Source of the DNA: Boletus sp. NGJ
Lineage: Eukaryota; Basidiomycota; Agaricomycetes; Boletales; Boletaceae
Direction: 5' to 3'
Length of the DNA stretch: 64,000 nucleotides
Assembly: GCA_019096195.1 (NCBI GenBank)
Contig: JAGTXK010000134.1
Location: forward strand, 1 to 64,000
Below, piece after piece: positions 24,952-36,242 of the stretch; position 1 is the first letter of the stretch, and the number at the start of each line of letters is the position of its first letter. The notes beneath the pieces are model-generated. The model was not told where the DNA came from and made no database searches. It saw nothing but the letters and a program-made list of their open reading frames with translations. The position numbers and the translations under genes were made by a program.

Positions 24952-27900
24952 CTAGAGCAACTTGCTCGACGCGGCGGGCGCGATCCGACTGCGTATCAAC
25001 TTGATGACATACAGGGGCAGTGCGCTGATCGCCACGATGACGGCCACTTTCCACGCAAAACGAGTGGATACTACGAATTCGAGATCTGTATGGGATGGTC
25101 TCATTGTCAGGGGAGCAGATAATCGAAAACCCTAGCAAAAACGACGCACCAAAGTATTCTGGCAAGAAAGCGATGCTGATCACATAAAAGAAGAGCGTAA
25201 CCACCTCAGAGATGACCATGTACGTGTGCCTATATGCGTGCGTGGGTACGTGGTACGGGGAAAAAAAAAGGGGGGGGGGGGGGGCACGGCGTTAACAACG
25301 ATGCGTGTGACAGGGGGTGAGTGGTGGATGGGAGAAAGAAGACGGGCTTACCAAGTCGTGATTTCCAAGGCGACCATGATCAGTTCGTTCAAGACGAGCG
25401 AGGTGAAAGAGATGGAGACAATATTCAAGAATTCGGTCTCGAAGAGCACGAGGGACATTAGCATAATAGCCGCGCCTGCGTTCGCAACGACCAAGAAAAA
25501 AAAAGGGTGTGAGCAGGGCGGTTTCTTTAAAAAAGAAGTAGACGGACCTTGGTATACACTGATCATTAACCATTGGAAGAACGTCTTGTAGGAGAGCGCT
25601 CGGCCCTGAAGAGTTACCGAGAGTGAGGATTCTTCTCATCGCAAAACGCACGCAGAGCGTACCTTTGTGAGCTCCTTGTACAGCTCGGGGTATATAAGTG
25701 CCAAATCTTCGTTTACGTCCGTGTCCAACACCAACGAAAATACTGGCGCCATCGTATAGATTGTCGCATAGCCAATCATGAGCCATCCTTGATATAATGC
25801 GATCGGCGCAAAGTAGAATATCGCCGAGAACACGGCTTGCATCACCGAGATGATGAGACCGCGGTGGATGACGAATTGGGCGAGTTTGGCAGAACGACGG
25901 TAAGAGTTGCGGCCGTGCCACATGAGGAGTTTGGTTAGGTAGCTGAATTGAGTGACGGAGAAGTCAGCGGCGAGGGAGGCCTGTTTTCCTTCTTTGCCAA
26001 CAATTCCGACGCCTAGAGAAGTATGCATGAGTTTCGAGGAGGTGAAGTAGAGGCGCTTGACTCACCGACGTCTGCAGCCTGTATCATGCTCACGTCGTTC
26101 CCACCATCGCCAATACAACACACCCGTTTCTTGGTATAGTGACGAATGAGGCGTGCCACGTCTGCTTTCTGCGTAGGGGAACAACGGCAGGCGACGACAG
26201 CGGATAGCTTCGTGGTTATTTCGATGAATTCATTCTTGTACAAGTTTAGACAAAGCTATCAAGGTAAATGTCAGGTTAGTCAAATGCGCAGAAGAGGACC
26301 CAACGTACTTGTAAGGATTCACCATCGATGACGAGACAGCAATCGAGCTTTGATTGCAGGAACTCGAGCTCGTCACGAACCTGATCCGATGTTTTCACTG
26401 ACATGCTGCTCAGCGCCAATGAATTTGAGAGAGAAACAAAATCGGACTCACGTTTCGCAACTTCATGAATGTATTGATTCCTCGCGACGAGTTTAGTCGA
26501 GATAGCAATACACCTCGCCGTCTCAATTTTATCGCCCGTCAACATCCAAATCTTGATTCCGGCGTTCCTCAACAACTCTAACGATGACTTGACGTCATCC
26601 TGAAGCTTATCCTCGACGCCCGTCAGACCCAACAGTTCCAGATCTCTCTCCAAGTATTCCGAGACGACAGCCGCCATCGCTTCATTCCTTCCCTCGGTCT
26701 TCACGCTCGCTTCGTGGTGTTGTTGTTTGAACGCTGCGTAGTGTTGTGCTGTCAACCTCTTCCTGCCAACGACCAGCGTCCTCAGCCCTTCTCTCGCCAT
26801 ATTCCCAGTCTCCTCTTCGAGCCAATCATTCTTCTGTACGATCCTTGCCATAACCACATCCGCGCCTTTTTGCAAGAACAGAATGTCGCCAGTGTGGGCC
26901 TCACGTACGACGATACTCATACGTTTTGACTCAGAGGTGAAGGGAAAGAGCTCGAGAATGTCGTAATCCAGCGAGGAGCCAGTAGGTGTTTGTAGCGTTA
27001 TCGAGGTACGGTCCCGTGCGGTGAGTGTCAAACCGACAGACTCTGTCCATTTGACAATGGCAACTTCGTCAGGGGAGGATGCTTGGTATGTTATGGTACC
27101 GTCGTCGTTCGTTACAGGAGTTACCTGGGAAGTAGATGGATCAACAAGCGCGGGAGCAAGGAAAGAAAAATATATACATTATGGCACAGTGCGAGACTGA
27201 GGACGACATCTCGCAATCTAGAAGACATGTCTCTGCGACCACGAGTAGCAAGTTGTACACCCGTTGCAATTGACCCAGATCTGGTACCTTGCGAATTTAT
27301 ACATCTCAGAATCGGTCCTTTCAAAGACAAGGAAAACAAGCATACCGTGCTCAACTCCAAACGCCATCGCAAGCTGATGTGCAACTTCATCCATCGAGTC
27401 ATACCCATAAGATATCGTACCCATGTGTAGTTTCTTCATCTCCATTTCTAGTGTAATTTCTGTCAATTTTACTCTCAGATACGTAACGACAAGGACACGA
27501 ACCATTTTGCGTGAGTGTTCCAGTCTTATCACTCAGCAGGTATTCGATTCTTCCAAGTTCTTCTGGAAGTGTACTTGTACGGACGATTGTACCTGGAATA
27601 TCGCTGTCCGACATAATTTGCTGCGCGTATACCGTTTTTCCCATGTCGAGGTTAACGCGGAGACTTAGCAAAATATTAGCGATAAACATTGATCCACAGA
27701 TGGTCAGGATCAAGGGGAGAAAACAGGAGGTAGACATGATACAGAAGAAAGGTAGGGGAAACGGCATGAAGATGAGAAACACACCTGATGGGAATGATGG
27801 ACGAGAAGAGAATCAAGAACCTAAAGACATAGATATACCAAAGCCCGCGGAACCCATTCAACGCTACAAGAACCACGGAGAGCGCAAACGTGACCGCACA

Positions 27901-29590
27901 AAGGATCTAAGAAAAGGGGGAGAATGGTGCAATGTCAGCGTCAGTTCTCAACGGTAGTACATCAGCAAGTGGGAGGTAGACCTTGAATTGGAAGAATTTT
28001 GTGTGGTACGTTGAAACGGAACACACCTTAGCGAGTCTGTTAATCTCCAGATCCAGCAGCCCAACCTTTGTCCCGGGATGGCTCGTATTCATAACTGCCC
28101 TCGTCTCGCTTCCCGTGTACACCACGAACCCGACAGCAGACCCTGCGGCCAACACAGTATTCGCCCAAAGCATGTTCTCCGCTGCAAGGGACTCCACAGC
28201 TGGGGAAGAGTTCTCATGTGTATGCCCTGATTTAGACGCCGAGCGCGCAGTGATGGTGCCGACGAAATTATGAATGTCCTTGATTGGTGCATCGGCGTAG
28301 ATCTCTCCATCAAGCATCATAACCTCTCTTTCACCCCCTTTTAAGCCTTGCGTCACAGTGATGGCGACGCGGGCCTTCCAGTCTGTCTCACCATCGAGCT
28401 GATCCGTACGTATGAAGCAAGTTCCAGACGGATCAGATGTTCGGAGTAAAATCATGTCGGCGGGTACGCGATCGTTCTTCTCAAGGAGTACGAGATCGCC
28501 AACTCTCAGAGACGAAGACGGTACGGAACGTGTGTGTGGACCTGGATCTGGCTGAGAGTGCGATTGTTCCTGCAGTTCGGGATCAGCAACATCGAATAGG
28601 GTCGCAGACTCAGATGAGTGGACACTCGTGCGTTTGTGAGAGGGAGGGGGAACCAATATTAGGTATTTCTGAGAGTTGGCTTCGCGGTCTCGGAGATTGC
28701 GTTTGTAGTCATCGTATGCTTCCTTTCCCATGGTGACGCATAGGACAAAGGCGAGTGGTGCAACATACGTGATTATGAAACCTAAACAATATAACAACAC
28801 GTCAGATACGAGGAAAAGCAAAGGATATTCTGATGCGCGTACCAATCTTGAGCGCAGGAATGAACTGCGAAAGTGCGACGAGCAGAAAATATAGATTGAA
28901 GAAGAATTTGAATTGTTCGTATAGAACAACCGGGAAGAAGGTGAATATGTTGTACTTTTGGTTGCGAACGATGTTAGGAGGAAAACAAGATTGGAGTTTC
29001 TCTGCCGAGAACAGAGCGACAGCACATCATGTATGACGTTCAATGACCAGCGAACAGAGGAAAGCCGTGCCCACCTGGAGGTCTGAACGGGATGGTACGG
29101 GATTCGTCCTGTCTACCTCTGCTTAGTGTTGATGAGCGCTGTAAGAGTTAAGGTATGAATACGAACGTCTACGATTGTTGTACCTATCCCACAAAACGAA
29201 TTAACGCACCTTAGATATTTGCGATCCCTCCAAACGCCTCAGCCTAGTCGAGCTCTGTCCCTCACCACCAATATCACCGTCGTCCTCGCCGTCAGGATCT
29301 CCGTCTGCGCTCCTCTCCGCGTGTCCCAACAACGTAGCTTCCTCGTCTGACTCGTCTGCATACTGCTCCCGTTGCTTCCCCTTACCCTTCAAACGTCCAC
29401 TCCCGAACCCACGTGTCGTTGTTCGTGCCGCAGCACCACTTCTGAGTGCACCAGTGTGCATGTTTGTCCTCTCGGGTGTTCGGTCGTCTCGTTGCGAAAT
29501 GGAATTGTGCCGGTCAACGAGAGGAGTGTACGCTGCGCGTGATCGTGAGCTGGGTGAGATGGTGTGGAGCGGTATGTCAGAGTTGGACAT
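24952..29590 (-). CDS. NEO1: NEO1-type P4-ATPase (phospholipid flippase)
   Basis: This is a host gene with many short introns. It encodes a P4-ATPase of the Neo1/ATP9 group, which moves phospholipids across Golgi/endosome membranes using ATP. The order from the N-terminus is: a cytosolic Ser/Arg-rich region starting [12 protein letters not shown] (29590); the signature [18 protein letters not shown] (actuator domain, about 28380); the phosphorylation motif [14 protein letters not shown] (about 27520); [18 protein letters not shown] (about 26540); the hinge [19 protein letters not shown] (about 26080); then membrane segments. The last exons give ALEITTW, then [18 protein letters not shown], then a [20 protein letters not shown] join across a 25086 intron border, ending SSKLL-stop at 24952. 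DKTG, TGD and GDGxND are all present, so the gene looks functional. An in-frame ATG at 29662 is an alternative start. Neo1 usually works without a Cdc50 partner. Confidence 0.92.
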
Positions 29591-29914
29591 GTAACCCTTT
29601 GGCAGTTTCTGTCTGTAATTTGACTGCCCGCGCGAGCTGCAATAGACGCTCGTCGTCCTCAAAAGTCAAAATTGACGTCGAGCCTTCCCTCGGTTCAAAG
29701 GAAAGGTTGGGTGCGACACTGTCCTAGTAACTTTCTAGTGAAGTGGTGACTTAGTAGTCGCGAGGCCGGGACTCCACACCGGAAAACGGATGTATTCAAA
29801 CTCAAATCTTGCCAAAACTTCAACCAGAAGCTGACATCTTCCTGATTCTTCCCTGACTACAATCATGGAATTGTGCGTTGACCTTCAAGAATCGTTCAAT
29901 CGTTCTGCCCCGAG
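29591..29914 (-). promoter_or_regulatory. NEO1 upstream region
   Basis: Unique sequence between the NEO1 start and the first base of the KDZ terminal repeat. There is no gene, and no clear promoter element was recognised. The accessory region begins at its right edge. Confidence 0.4.
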
Positions 29915-29967
29915 CCCATGTGGTCACATTCACCCGTAGCATACGGAGAGCCTGCTTGCAAAACACC
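29915..29967 (+). repeat. Left terminal repeat of KDZ copy 1
   Basis: CCCATGTGGTCACATTCACC leads into TAGCATACGGAGAGCC and the core CCTGCTTGCAAAACACC. It aligns with 56447-56503 and with the reverse complement of 49138-49192, at roughly 80 percent by eye, and best over the inner 31 bases. It marks the boundary between the host island and accessory DNA. Confidence 0.65.
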
Positions 29968-29998
29968 CCACCCTTGGCACCACTTTTTTTTGGTTCCC

Positions 29999-30051
29999 AT
30001 GGTCTTACAGACCCATTTTCCCCTACAACAAAAATTGGTCTGTGAGACCAT
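29999..30051. repeat. Hairpin-forming inverted repeat
   Basis: ATGGTCTTACAGACC at 29999-30013 pairs with GGTCTGTGAGACCAT at 30037-30051 with one mismatch around a 23-base A/C-rich loop. It sits just inside the KDZ end. It could be the relic of a small palindromic element or a subterminal transposase site. Confidence 0.6.
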
Positions 30052-30164
30052 CCCTCTCAAATTGCTAGCCCTGTAATCCTTTTCCAGTAGTAGGGACTTG
30101 TGCATGACATTCAATGTGCATTGTCTGGGATCATTATGGACTATGCCCTCTGCATGCACAATGT

Positions 30165-30425
30165 CTGTTAGAGCCTCTTGGAGTCTTGGAGTTTTTTTTT
30201 TGTCTCATTCTCATTCTACTTAATATATCTACTTCTACTTACAAAAAACATGCCTACCACCCTTGCCTGCAGTGCCTCACTGCACCCTCTACATGTGTGA
30301 TGAGTCTGTTTGAGCCTCTTGGAGTCTTGGACACTTTTTTCATCATCATTATTCCATTTGATGTATCTACTTCTATTTACAAATACACACCTGCTGCCCC
30401 TGCCCACAGTGTCTCACCCTCTCAC
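30165..30425. repeat. Two-copy direct repeat, about 120 bases each
   Basis: Copy one (about 30165-30290) and copy two (about 30305-30425) share GAGCCTCTTGGAGTCTTGGA, TATCTACTTCTA(C/T)TTACAAA and the following CCTGC..CAGTG segment, about three quarters identical by eye. No coding sequence was recognised. Confidence 0.6.
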
Positions 30426-31624
30426 TGCTGCCCTCACCACCCTCTCACTGTCCAATGTCACCAATGTGCTGTCCTTGAGCTCAGTGCTCACCCTCCAAGT
30501 CTCACCATCACACTCACCCCTACCCTTGCCCCATGCCCATGGATGTGCAGGCACATGTTGTTGCACATGTTGCTGTTACTGTTGCTGTCACTGCCATCCT
30601 TGTCCTCCTGTCCTCCCCTCCCCCTCATCCTCATGTGCTGTTGCTTCCAAGGGTGACCATACCATGCATGCATTGGCATTGTGTGGGCACTTCTCTTGCC
30701 CTTGCTCTCAGCTGCTGGTGCCAAAGGACAAGGGAGAAAAGCAGACAAATGGTTCAATGGTCAGGGAGGTTGTGGCAGAGTGCAATGGGAGACTGAAACT
30801 CATGTGGAAGGAAGAAGACCATTGGATTCTTATAAGACGATTGAAACCTGTGCAGCTGGGTCCACTTTGACTGGCCCATGTTGATGTTGTGTGGCTCTTG
30901 CAGGACTTTAACATTGGTCTTGCTGGAGGTGGCCTCTTTGCCAAAGTAGGTGAGTATAAAAACTATATTTTGAACAGGCTCACATGTCCAAAAATTCAGC
31001 ACATTGTGGTTGACAGTGTATCTACCCACTTTTATAGCACTCAGTCCTCTCACTTCAAGCCTGAAGGCCATCCATTTATAATTGGAGAAGAACATGTGTG
31101 AGTTGGCAGACAAAGTGCTGTTGCTTTGCTCTACTTGATGTTGTCCTTGACAGGTGGTGTCCTTTGCAGAATTGGCTCTGGATAAAATTACTGAAGTGAT
31201 CAAAGATGTACAATATCAAAGCAAGGCTAACCTCAGTCTCATACCCTTGATGTTGGGTTATAGCCTTGCATGATTACAGTTGAAACTATCAATCATGGAT
31301 ATTGCTGACATTTCAATAATCCTATGCTCCCCACAATTGTAATCCAACTTCTATTTAGTTCCTGTGGATGCCGCAATGAAGAACAATGACACTGAGACAC
31401 CCATGTCCCCCCATCTGCTAAAGTCTCAATCTAATCCATGCCATGCTATCAAGTATGAACAGTCACTCAACATTCTGGCATGTCATCACTGGCCTTGACC
31501 CTATCTGGGAGCCATTGTTGCATTGGTATGGATAAATTCACAAGGTCTGAGGGTTGCCCTGGCAGAAGGTGTCTGATGGATCAGTTAACAAAGACGGTAG
31601 AGTGCAGCATATATATAAGGTTTG
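30426..31624. other. Subterminal KDZ sequence, nothing recognised
   Basis: C-rich low-complexity sequence up to about 30650 gives way to plain sequence with short open frames and no domain I recognise. It contains the word GTTGCTGTTACTGTTGCTGT near 30570. It could be decayed element sequence. Confidence 0.35.
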
Positions 31625-32535
31625 TGTTACAATCTTGTAATAATGGGACATGTGACCTGAGTGAACCAAAGGTAATCTGGGTTCCACTAGGACCTGAGAT
31701 CTCTGGGATGACCTGTCCTTTGACTCTGAACTCTTCTGGAATTCCCCATGAACTCCCACTCAAGTATTATCATATCCTGCCACCTTCTAAGGTGATGCTG
31801 CCATCACCCTGGCAGTGAACCACAGCCTCCTATTTCACCTCTCTTTCTATTTTACCTTTTGATCCATAGATAATGCCTCCTTGGCTGTGCTCTCTTGCAC
31901 ACAGCCCAGTATTTCCAATCTACCATTTGACTGATGTCTTGTTCTCCTTATGGTAATATTTGACCCAAGTCTCATATTACCTTATATGATAGAAAGCCTG
32001 TCCTAAACTGGCAAAGTCTATTTATACGGGTGTCACCCCTTGATGTATTCCCTAACCTTGATCTACACAAATCAACCTGAGTGTACATCATCTCTGCCTC
32101 CCCATCAACTTTTGTTCCTAGAAGCTAAAGCTAGAAGCCCTGCTTCTTCTCATGCTACTGATTATCACAGTCACCAGCTTCTTTGTTTGCTTTGCATCCC
32201 ATTAGGGACAGGGCGAAGCCATTCTTCTTGGTATTGGCCCAAGGTTATAAGAGGCATCTACTCTACAGAGGTAGAGTAGGTAGCATAAATCTCACGGAGC
32301 ATACATCACAGATGGTTGCTGCTCTGAGATACATTGGGAGCTGGGGACATCTTTGTCACTCGTGTATCAGTGTTAGAGGTGGTGATCCTCAACACTTTCA
32401 AAGCCTTGCTATAGTACCCACCCATCAACTGGACCCTTGCCTATTCAGAGGAAGGGAGAGTAGCAGGTCCTAGTGGAACCCAGATCACCTTTGGTTCACT
32501 CAGATCACATGTCTCTATGTTACAAGGTTGTAACA
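31625..32535 (-). repeat. LTR of the Copia fossil
   Basis: The segment begins TGTTACAATCTTGTAATAA and ends AGGTTGTAACA. Its outer 70 or so bases are an imperfect inverted repeat of each other (for example GTTCCACTAGGACC against GGTCCTAGTGGAAC). The middle matches the solo LTR at 6058-6933. It lies directly beside Copia reverse transcriptase sequence on the minus strand, in the position of a 3' LTR. Confidence 0.65.
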
Positions 32536-32559
32536 AAAGGTAGCACCATAATTGATATT

Positions 32560-33810
32560 AGAAATCTGCAAGAAACCCTAAGCCATGAGCCATGCTTTGT
32601 AAACCAAGCCACTCTTATTGTCATCCTTAAACTTGAGGACCCAATGACATTCAATTGCCTTGCAACCTTCCAGTAGATCAGTGACTTTATACATGTTCAT
32701 GTTATGCATTGTCTGTAACTCTATTTTCATTGCTGCAAGCCACTGCTCATGATCAGGCCTTAACATGGCTTTGTTATAAGTGGCTAATGGAATCAACATA
32801 TTGTAGTCTAGGAAGGAAGGGTCCTGGTGTTTGTTGCTTCTGATGGCAATGTTGGCTTGTTTCTCAATGATGTGGGCCTGCTCCTTAATAGCTATATCTG
32901 CTGCAATATCAGAGACATTGCTATTTGGCTTAATAGCCCCTAGGGAGTCAGTGTTCACATCCATTACCCTCTTTAGTGAACCACCCTGTGAAGGCAATGC
33001 CTGGTGGGCTATTACACATACACAGTGATCTCTCAACTCATCCAGATGGGCCTATATGGCTGCACATTCATCTGCATAGGCCTTCCCAGCCTCAGTCTGG
33101 TGGTGGGCACACTTAGACCTGTGGGGCACTATGGGTAAAGTGGGAGGAGGGGGCAGCCATCACACTGGGAGTGGGCAAAGGCAAGACAGGTGATTCAGAT
33201 GCCAAGACTGTGGTAACTGCAGTTGCTTGAGAGGGAAGGACAGGAGGAGGAAGAGATGAGGCAGGATCATTCTCATCCTTGTTGTCACTGCTGGATGTAC
33301 TGTGGAAGTGACCCTCATTGAATGTGATATTGTGCACAACAAAAAACATGCCACTGATGGAGTCCCACAAGCAGTAGCTCTTTACCCCCTCTGGATAGCC
33401 CAGAAAGACTGCTTGATGTGATTTTGACCCAAGCTTATGCTGTAGCTTGGATAGAATATATGCCCAGCAGCACAACCCAAAAACTCAGAGGTGTAATAGG
33501 TCAGGCTTCCAGTGATGAACCATTTCGTAAGGTGTTTTTCCTGGTGGCAGGGCTATGGATTCAGTGCAGTTCCACAGATAGGCAGTAGTGAGCATGGCCT
33601 TACCCCAGAAAGTCAAGGGCAAGCCTGCTGCCTTAAGCATAGCAAGTGAATGGCCTTCAAGAATTTGAATTGCCTACTCAGTCTTCCTATTCTGCTGATG
33701 GGCATAGGGCATGGATAGCTGTCACTCAATCCCAGCCTGTTCCAATGCCTTTGTAAACTCTGTGCTGAGAAACTCCCCACTATTGTTGGAGCAAAATGCC
33801 TTGATTCAAC
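32560..33810 (-). mobile_element. Ty1/Copia fossil, integrase and start of RT
   Basis: On the minus strand, the integrase core region lies at about 33800-33490 (SMPYAHQQNRKTE-like and GKTPYEMVHHWKPDLLHL-like sequence). Its C-terminal part HKLGSKSHQAVFLGYPEGVK lies at 33475-33113. The reverse transcriptase start HEQWLAAMKIELQTMHNMN, with WVLKFKDDNKSGLVYKAW, lies at 33036-32578. Together with the LTR at 31625 it is an incomplete, broken element. It adjoins the minisatellite at its right edge, so it sits inside the KDZ left end. Confidence 0.8.
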
Positions 33811-34797
33811 CCTTGATGGATACAACCACACTGCACAGGGTGGGGGTGACCCAGGTCCGATGTATATGACCGCACTGAGAAGTGTGAGCATGACTGCCCT
33901 TGATGGATACAGCGAGACCGAGCGGGGTGGAGGTGACCAAGTAGCGATACATACGACCACATTGAGCAGGGTAAGTATGACTTCCCTCGATGTATATGGT
34001 GGGACCGAGCAGGGTAGAGGTGACCAAGTACTGACATATATGACCACACTGGCAGTGTGCATTTGGCTGACCTCAGTATAGACAGTGGAACTGAGCAGGG
34101 TGAGCATGACCGACCTCGATGGATATGACCACATCAAGCATGGTGGGGTTGACCGATGCATATGATCACACCAGGCGGTGTGAGTGTGGCCAACTTCGAT
34201 GGATACGACTAGACTGAGCAGGGTGAAGGTGACCAAGTACAGGCATATGCAACCACACCAAGCAGGGTGAGAATGGCTGGCCTCAATAGATATGGCCAGA
34301 CTGAGCAGGGTGGAGATAACCAAGTACCACTGGATATGGCCACACTGGGGAGGGTGATTGATCTTGACTGATCTCAATGGATATGACTGGACCAAGCAGG
34401 GTGGAGGTGACCAATTGCCGATGTATGTGACCACACCGAGCAGTGTGAGCATAACCGACCTTGATGGATATGCTCACACCAAGCAGGGTGGGGGTGACCA
34501 CGTACCCATGTATACAACCACACCAAGCAGTGTGAGCATAACCGACCTTGATGGATACAGCCAGACCAAGCAGGGCGGAGGTAGCCAAGTGCCAATGGAT
34601 ACAGCCACACTGGGGAGGGTGACTATAACTGACCTCGATGGATACAACCAGACTGAGTAGAGTGGAGGTGACCAAGTACCTGTGTATATGACCACACTGA
34701 GCAGGGTGAGTGCGACTGACCTTGATGGATATGGCCAGACTGAGCAGGGTGAATGCAACCGACCTTGATGCATACAATAGGACCGAGCAGGGTGCGG
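33811..34797 (+). repeat. Minisatellite array, left subterminal (KDZ copy 1)
   Basis: This is a tandem array with a half-unit of about 40 bases, typified by GATGGATATGACCACACCGA then GCAGGGTGGAGGTGACCAAG, alternating with a variant carrying GCAGTGTGAGCATGACCGAC. The last unit (GACCTTGATGCATACAATAG) is shared with the inner edge of the arrays at 47731-49016 (reverse orientation) and 56634-57522 (same orientation). The array is open in several frames on both strands, so long open frames here (for example 33613-34452 minus) are not evidence of genes. Confidence 0.9.
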
Positions 34798-34949
34798 ATT
34801 ATTGACTGCTGTATATCAGACTGAGGATCATGCGTTCATGTGTGGACCAACCAAGCTCAGTTTTGGCCTTGAACTGAGTCCAAATATTCCCTTTCATATG
34901 ACCATAATATCTATATGCTATTGATATGGCATATATGTCTATTCTAATG

Positions 34950-35814
34950 TTACACACGCTGCTCTTGAATATATTCTAGCATATCCAATAGCCTTACCTG
35001 AGTCTGAAGCAGTTCCATCCTCTGCTGTGAGGCCTGAATAAACAATTCTGTGGCCATTTCCATCACCATCTGAGCAAGCAGATGTTCAATTGGTTGATGC
35101 CAAATGCTGGCTACCTCCTCCACCATGCAATCAACCATTGCAGCATTTGCAAACACTGCCAATATCCTTAGAATAAGCCATTTACAGCATGATTATGTAC
35201 CCACCAAAATCCGGAATTCCCTCTATCTTGACACCCTGTTTGGCAAACCGATCACACTCAGCATTGTTTCTTACAGCCACTACATTCAGACAAGACGATG
35301 TGACATACATTATTGAGGTGAGGTAGTGAATGAACTTACACTGTTGATCAATGGTCTTCATGGCCTCTGCCTGATGCTTTTTTCTTGCATCACGACCGAG
35401 CAACATCTGCACATTCTGCTCTCACTCACCTGATCGATGCTTTCGAGCGGGTAGATCCATCTTGCCCATGGGGTGAGGCAGTGTTTGAGGTAGACAGGCC
35501 TGTGCTGTCTTCTGTGAGATGGAGGAGGGGGAAGGATCTTCGGCCATTGGAATGAATGGTGGTGGCGTTGGGATACAGATGTCATTTCGTAGAAATGGAG
35601 GAGGTGTTGGGATGTGGGCACTTGCAAACACAATAGGCCAGACATCAGGCATTGTGAAGGGGGGTGGGGTTGGTAAGCAGGCGCTGGTGAAATCAGTAAA
35701 GTTGGTTGTCATCAATGGTGGCTGGTAGGGTTGGAATGGAGGCAGGGTGGGAATGCGCCAAGACAGGTCTGGTGCATCAGGCATTTCTAGATCTAAAATG
35801 CAGTCAGTTACCAA
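34950..35814 (-). pseudogene. Cargo gene A, uncharacterised, PTPPPF repeats
   Basis: On the minus strand the protein starts near MVTDCILDLEMPDAPDLSW. It has three spaced copies of an (I/L)PTPPPF motif (for example HIPTPPPFLR and CIPTPPPFIP), then KHRSGE-stop-EQNVQMLLGRDARKKHQAEA in one frame. The stop is TGA and could be a mutated CGA. An intron at about 35340-35281 (GTAAGT..TAG) leads to NNAECDRFAKQGVKIEGIPDF. Another short intron leads to NAAMVDCMVEEVASIWHQPI, and the end is a Gln-rich helical part. No known domain was recognised. A further 5' exon may lie at 35870-36067. It is divergent from cargo gene B, with about 0.4 kb between them. Confidence 0.5.
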
Positions 35815-36242
35815 TTGAGTCCATGGTCACCCATGTACCAATGGAGTCTGATTCATGGTATGCCAAGACAGTTGATTGATTGTGTGTGGCTGAGGCGGCA
35901 TCTGAATTCAATGTTTTTTGGGTTGAAATTTTCCTGGGACAAGCTATGGCTGCACTCACCTGGTATTGTGAATCAAACTTGCTTTTGCATTTGGGAGTAT
36001 GTTTCGAGATATGGAAAAAATAAAATGGCAGGGAAGGAGAGAACTCAGATTGGGTGTGGTGATGCATGTGGTTAGCTGTGGAATGTGCAGTTATTTAGGA
36101 GATTTGGACTATGATGCATTAGCTGTAATTGCTGAGCAACAATGGCAGAGAACTAAACAATGGTAAATGCCATTTGGTGTAGCAAAACTTGCCATGCCCT
36201 GCACATCATCTTCCATTACATTCTCCATCACCATACATCACC

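Noticed and set aside
26714-27957. Plus-strand frames opposite NEO1
   Set aside because: NEO1 motifs ([12 protein letters not shown]) lie on the minus strand in the same place; the plus frames have no domain.
33811-34797. CRISPR-like array
   Set aside because: Units are contiguous and degenerate with no unique spacers, and the genome is eukaryotic; it is a minisatellite.
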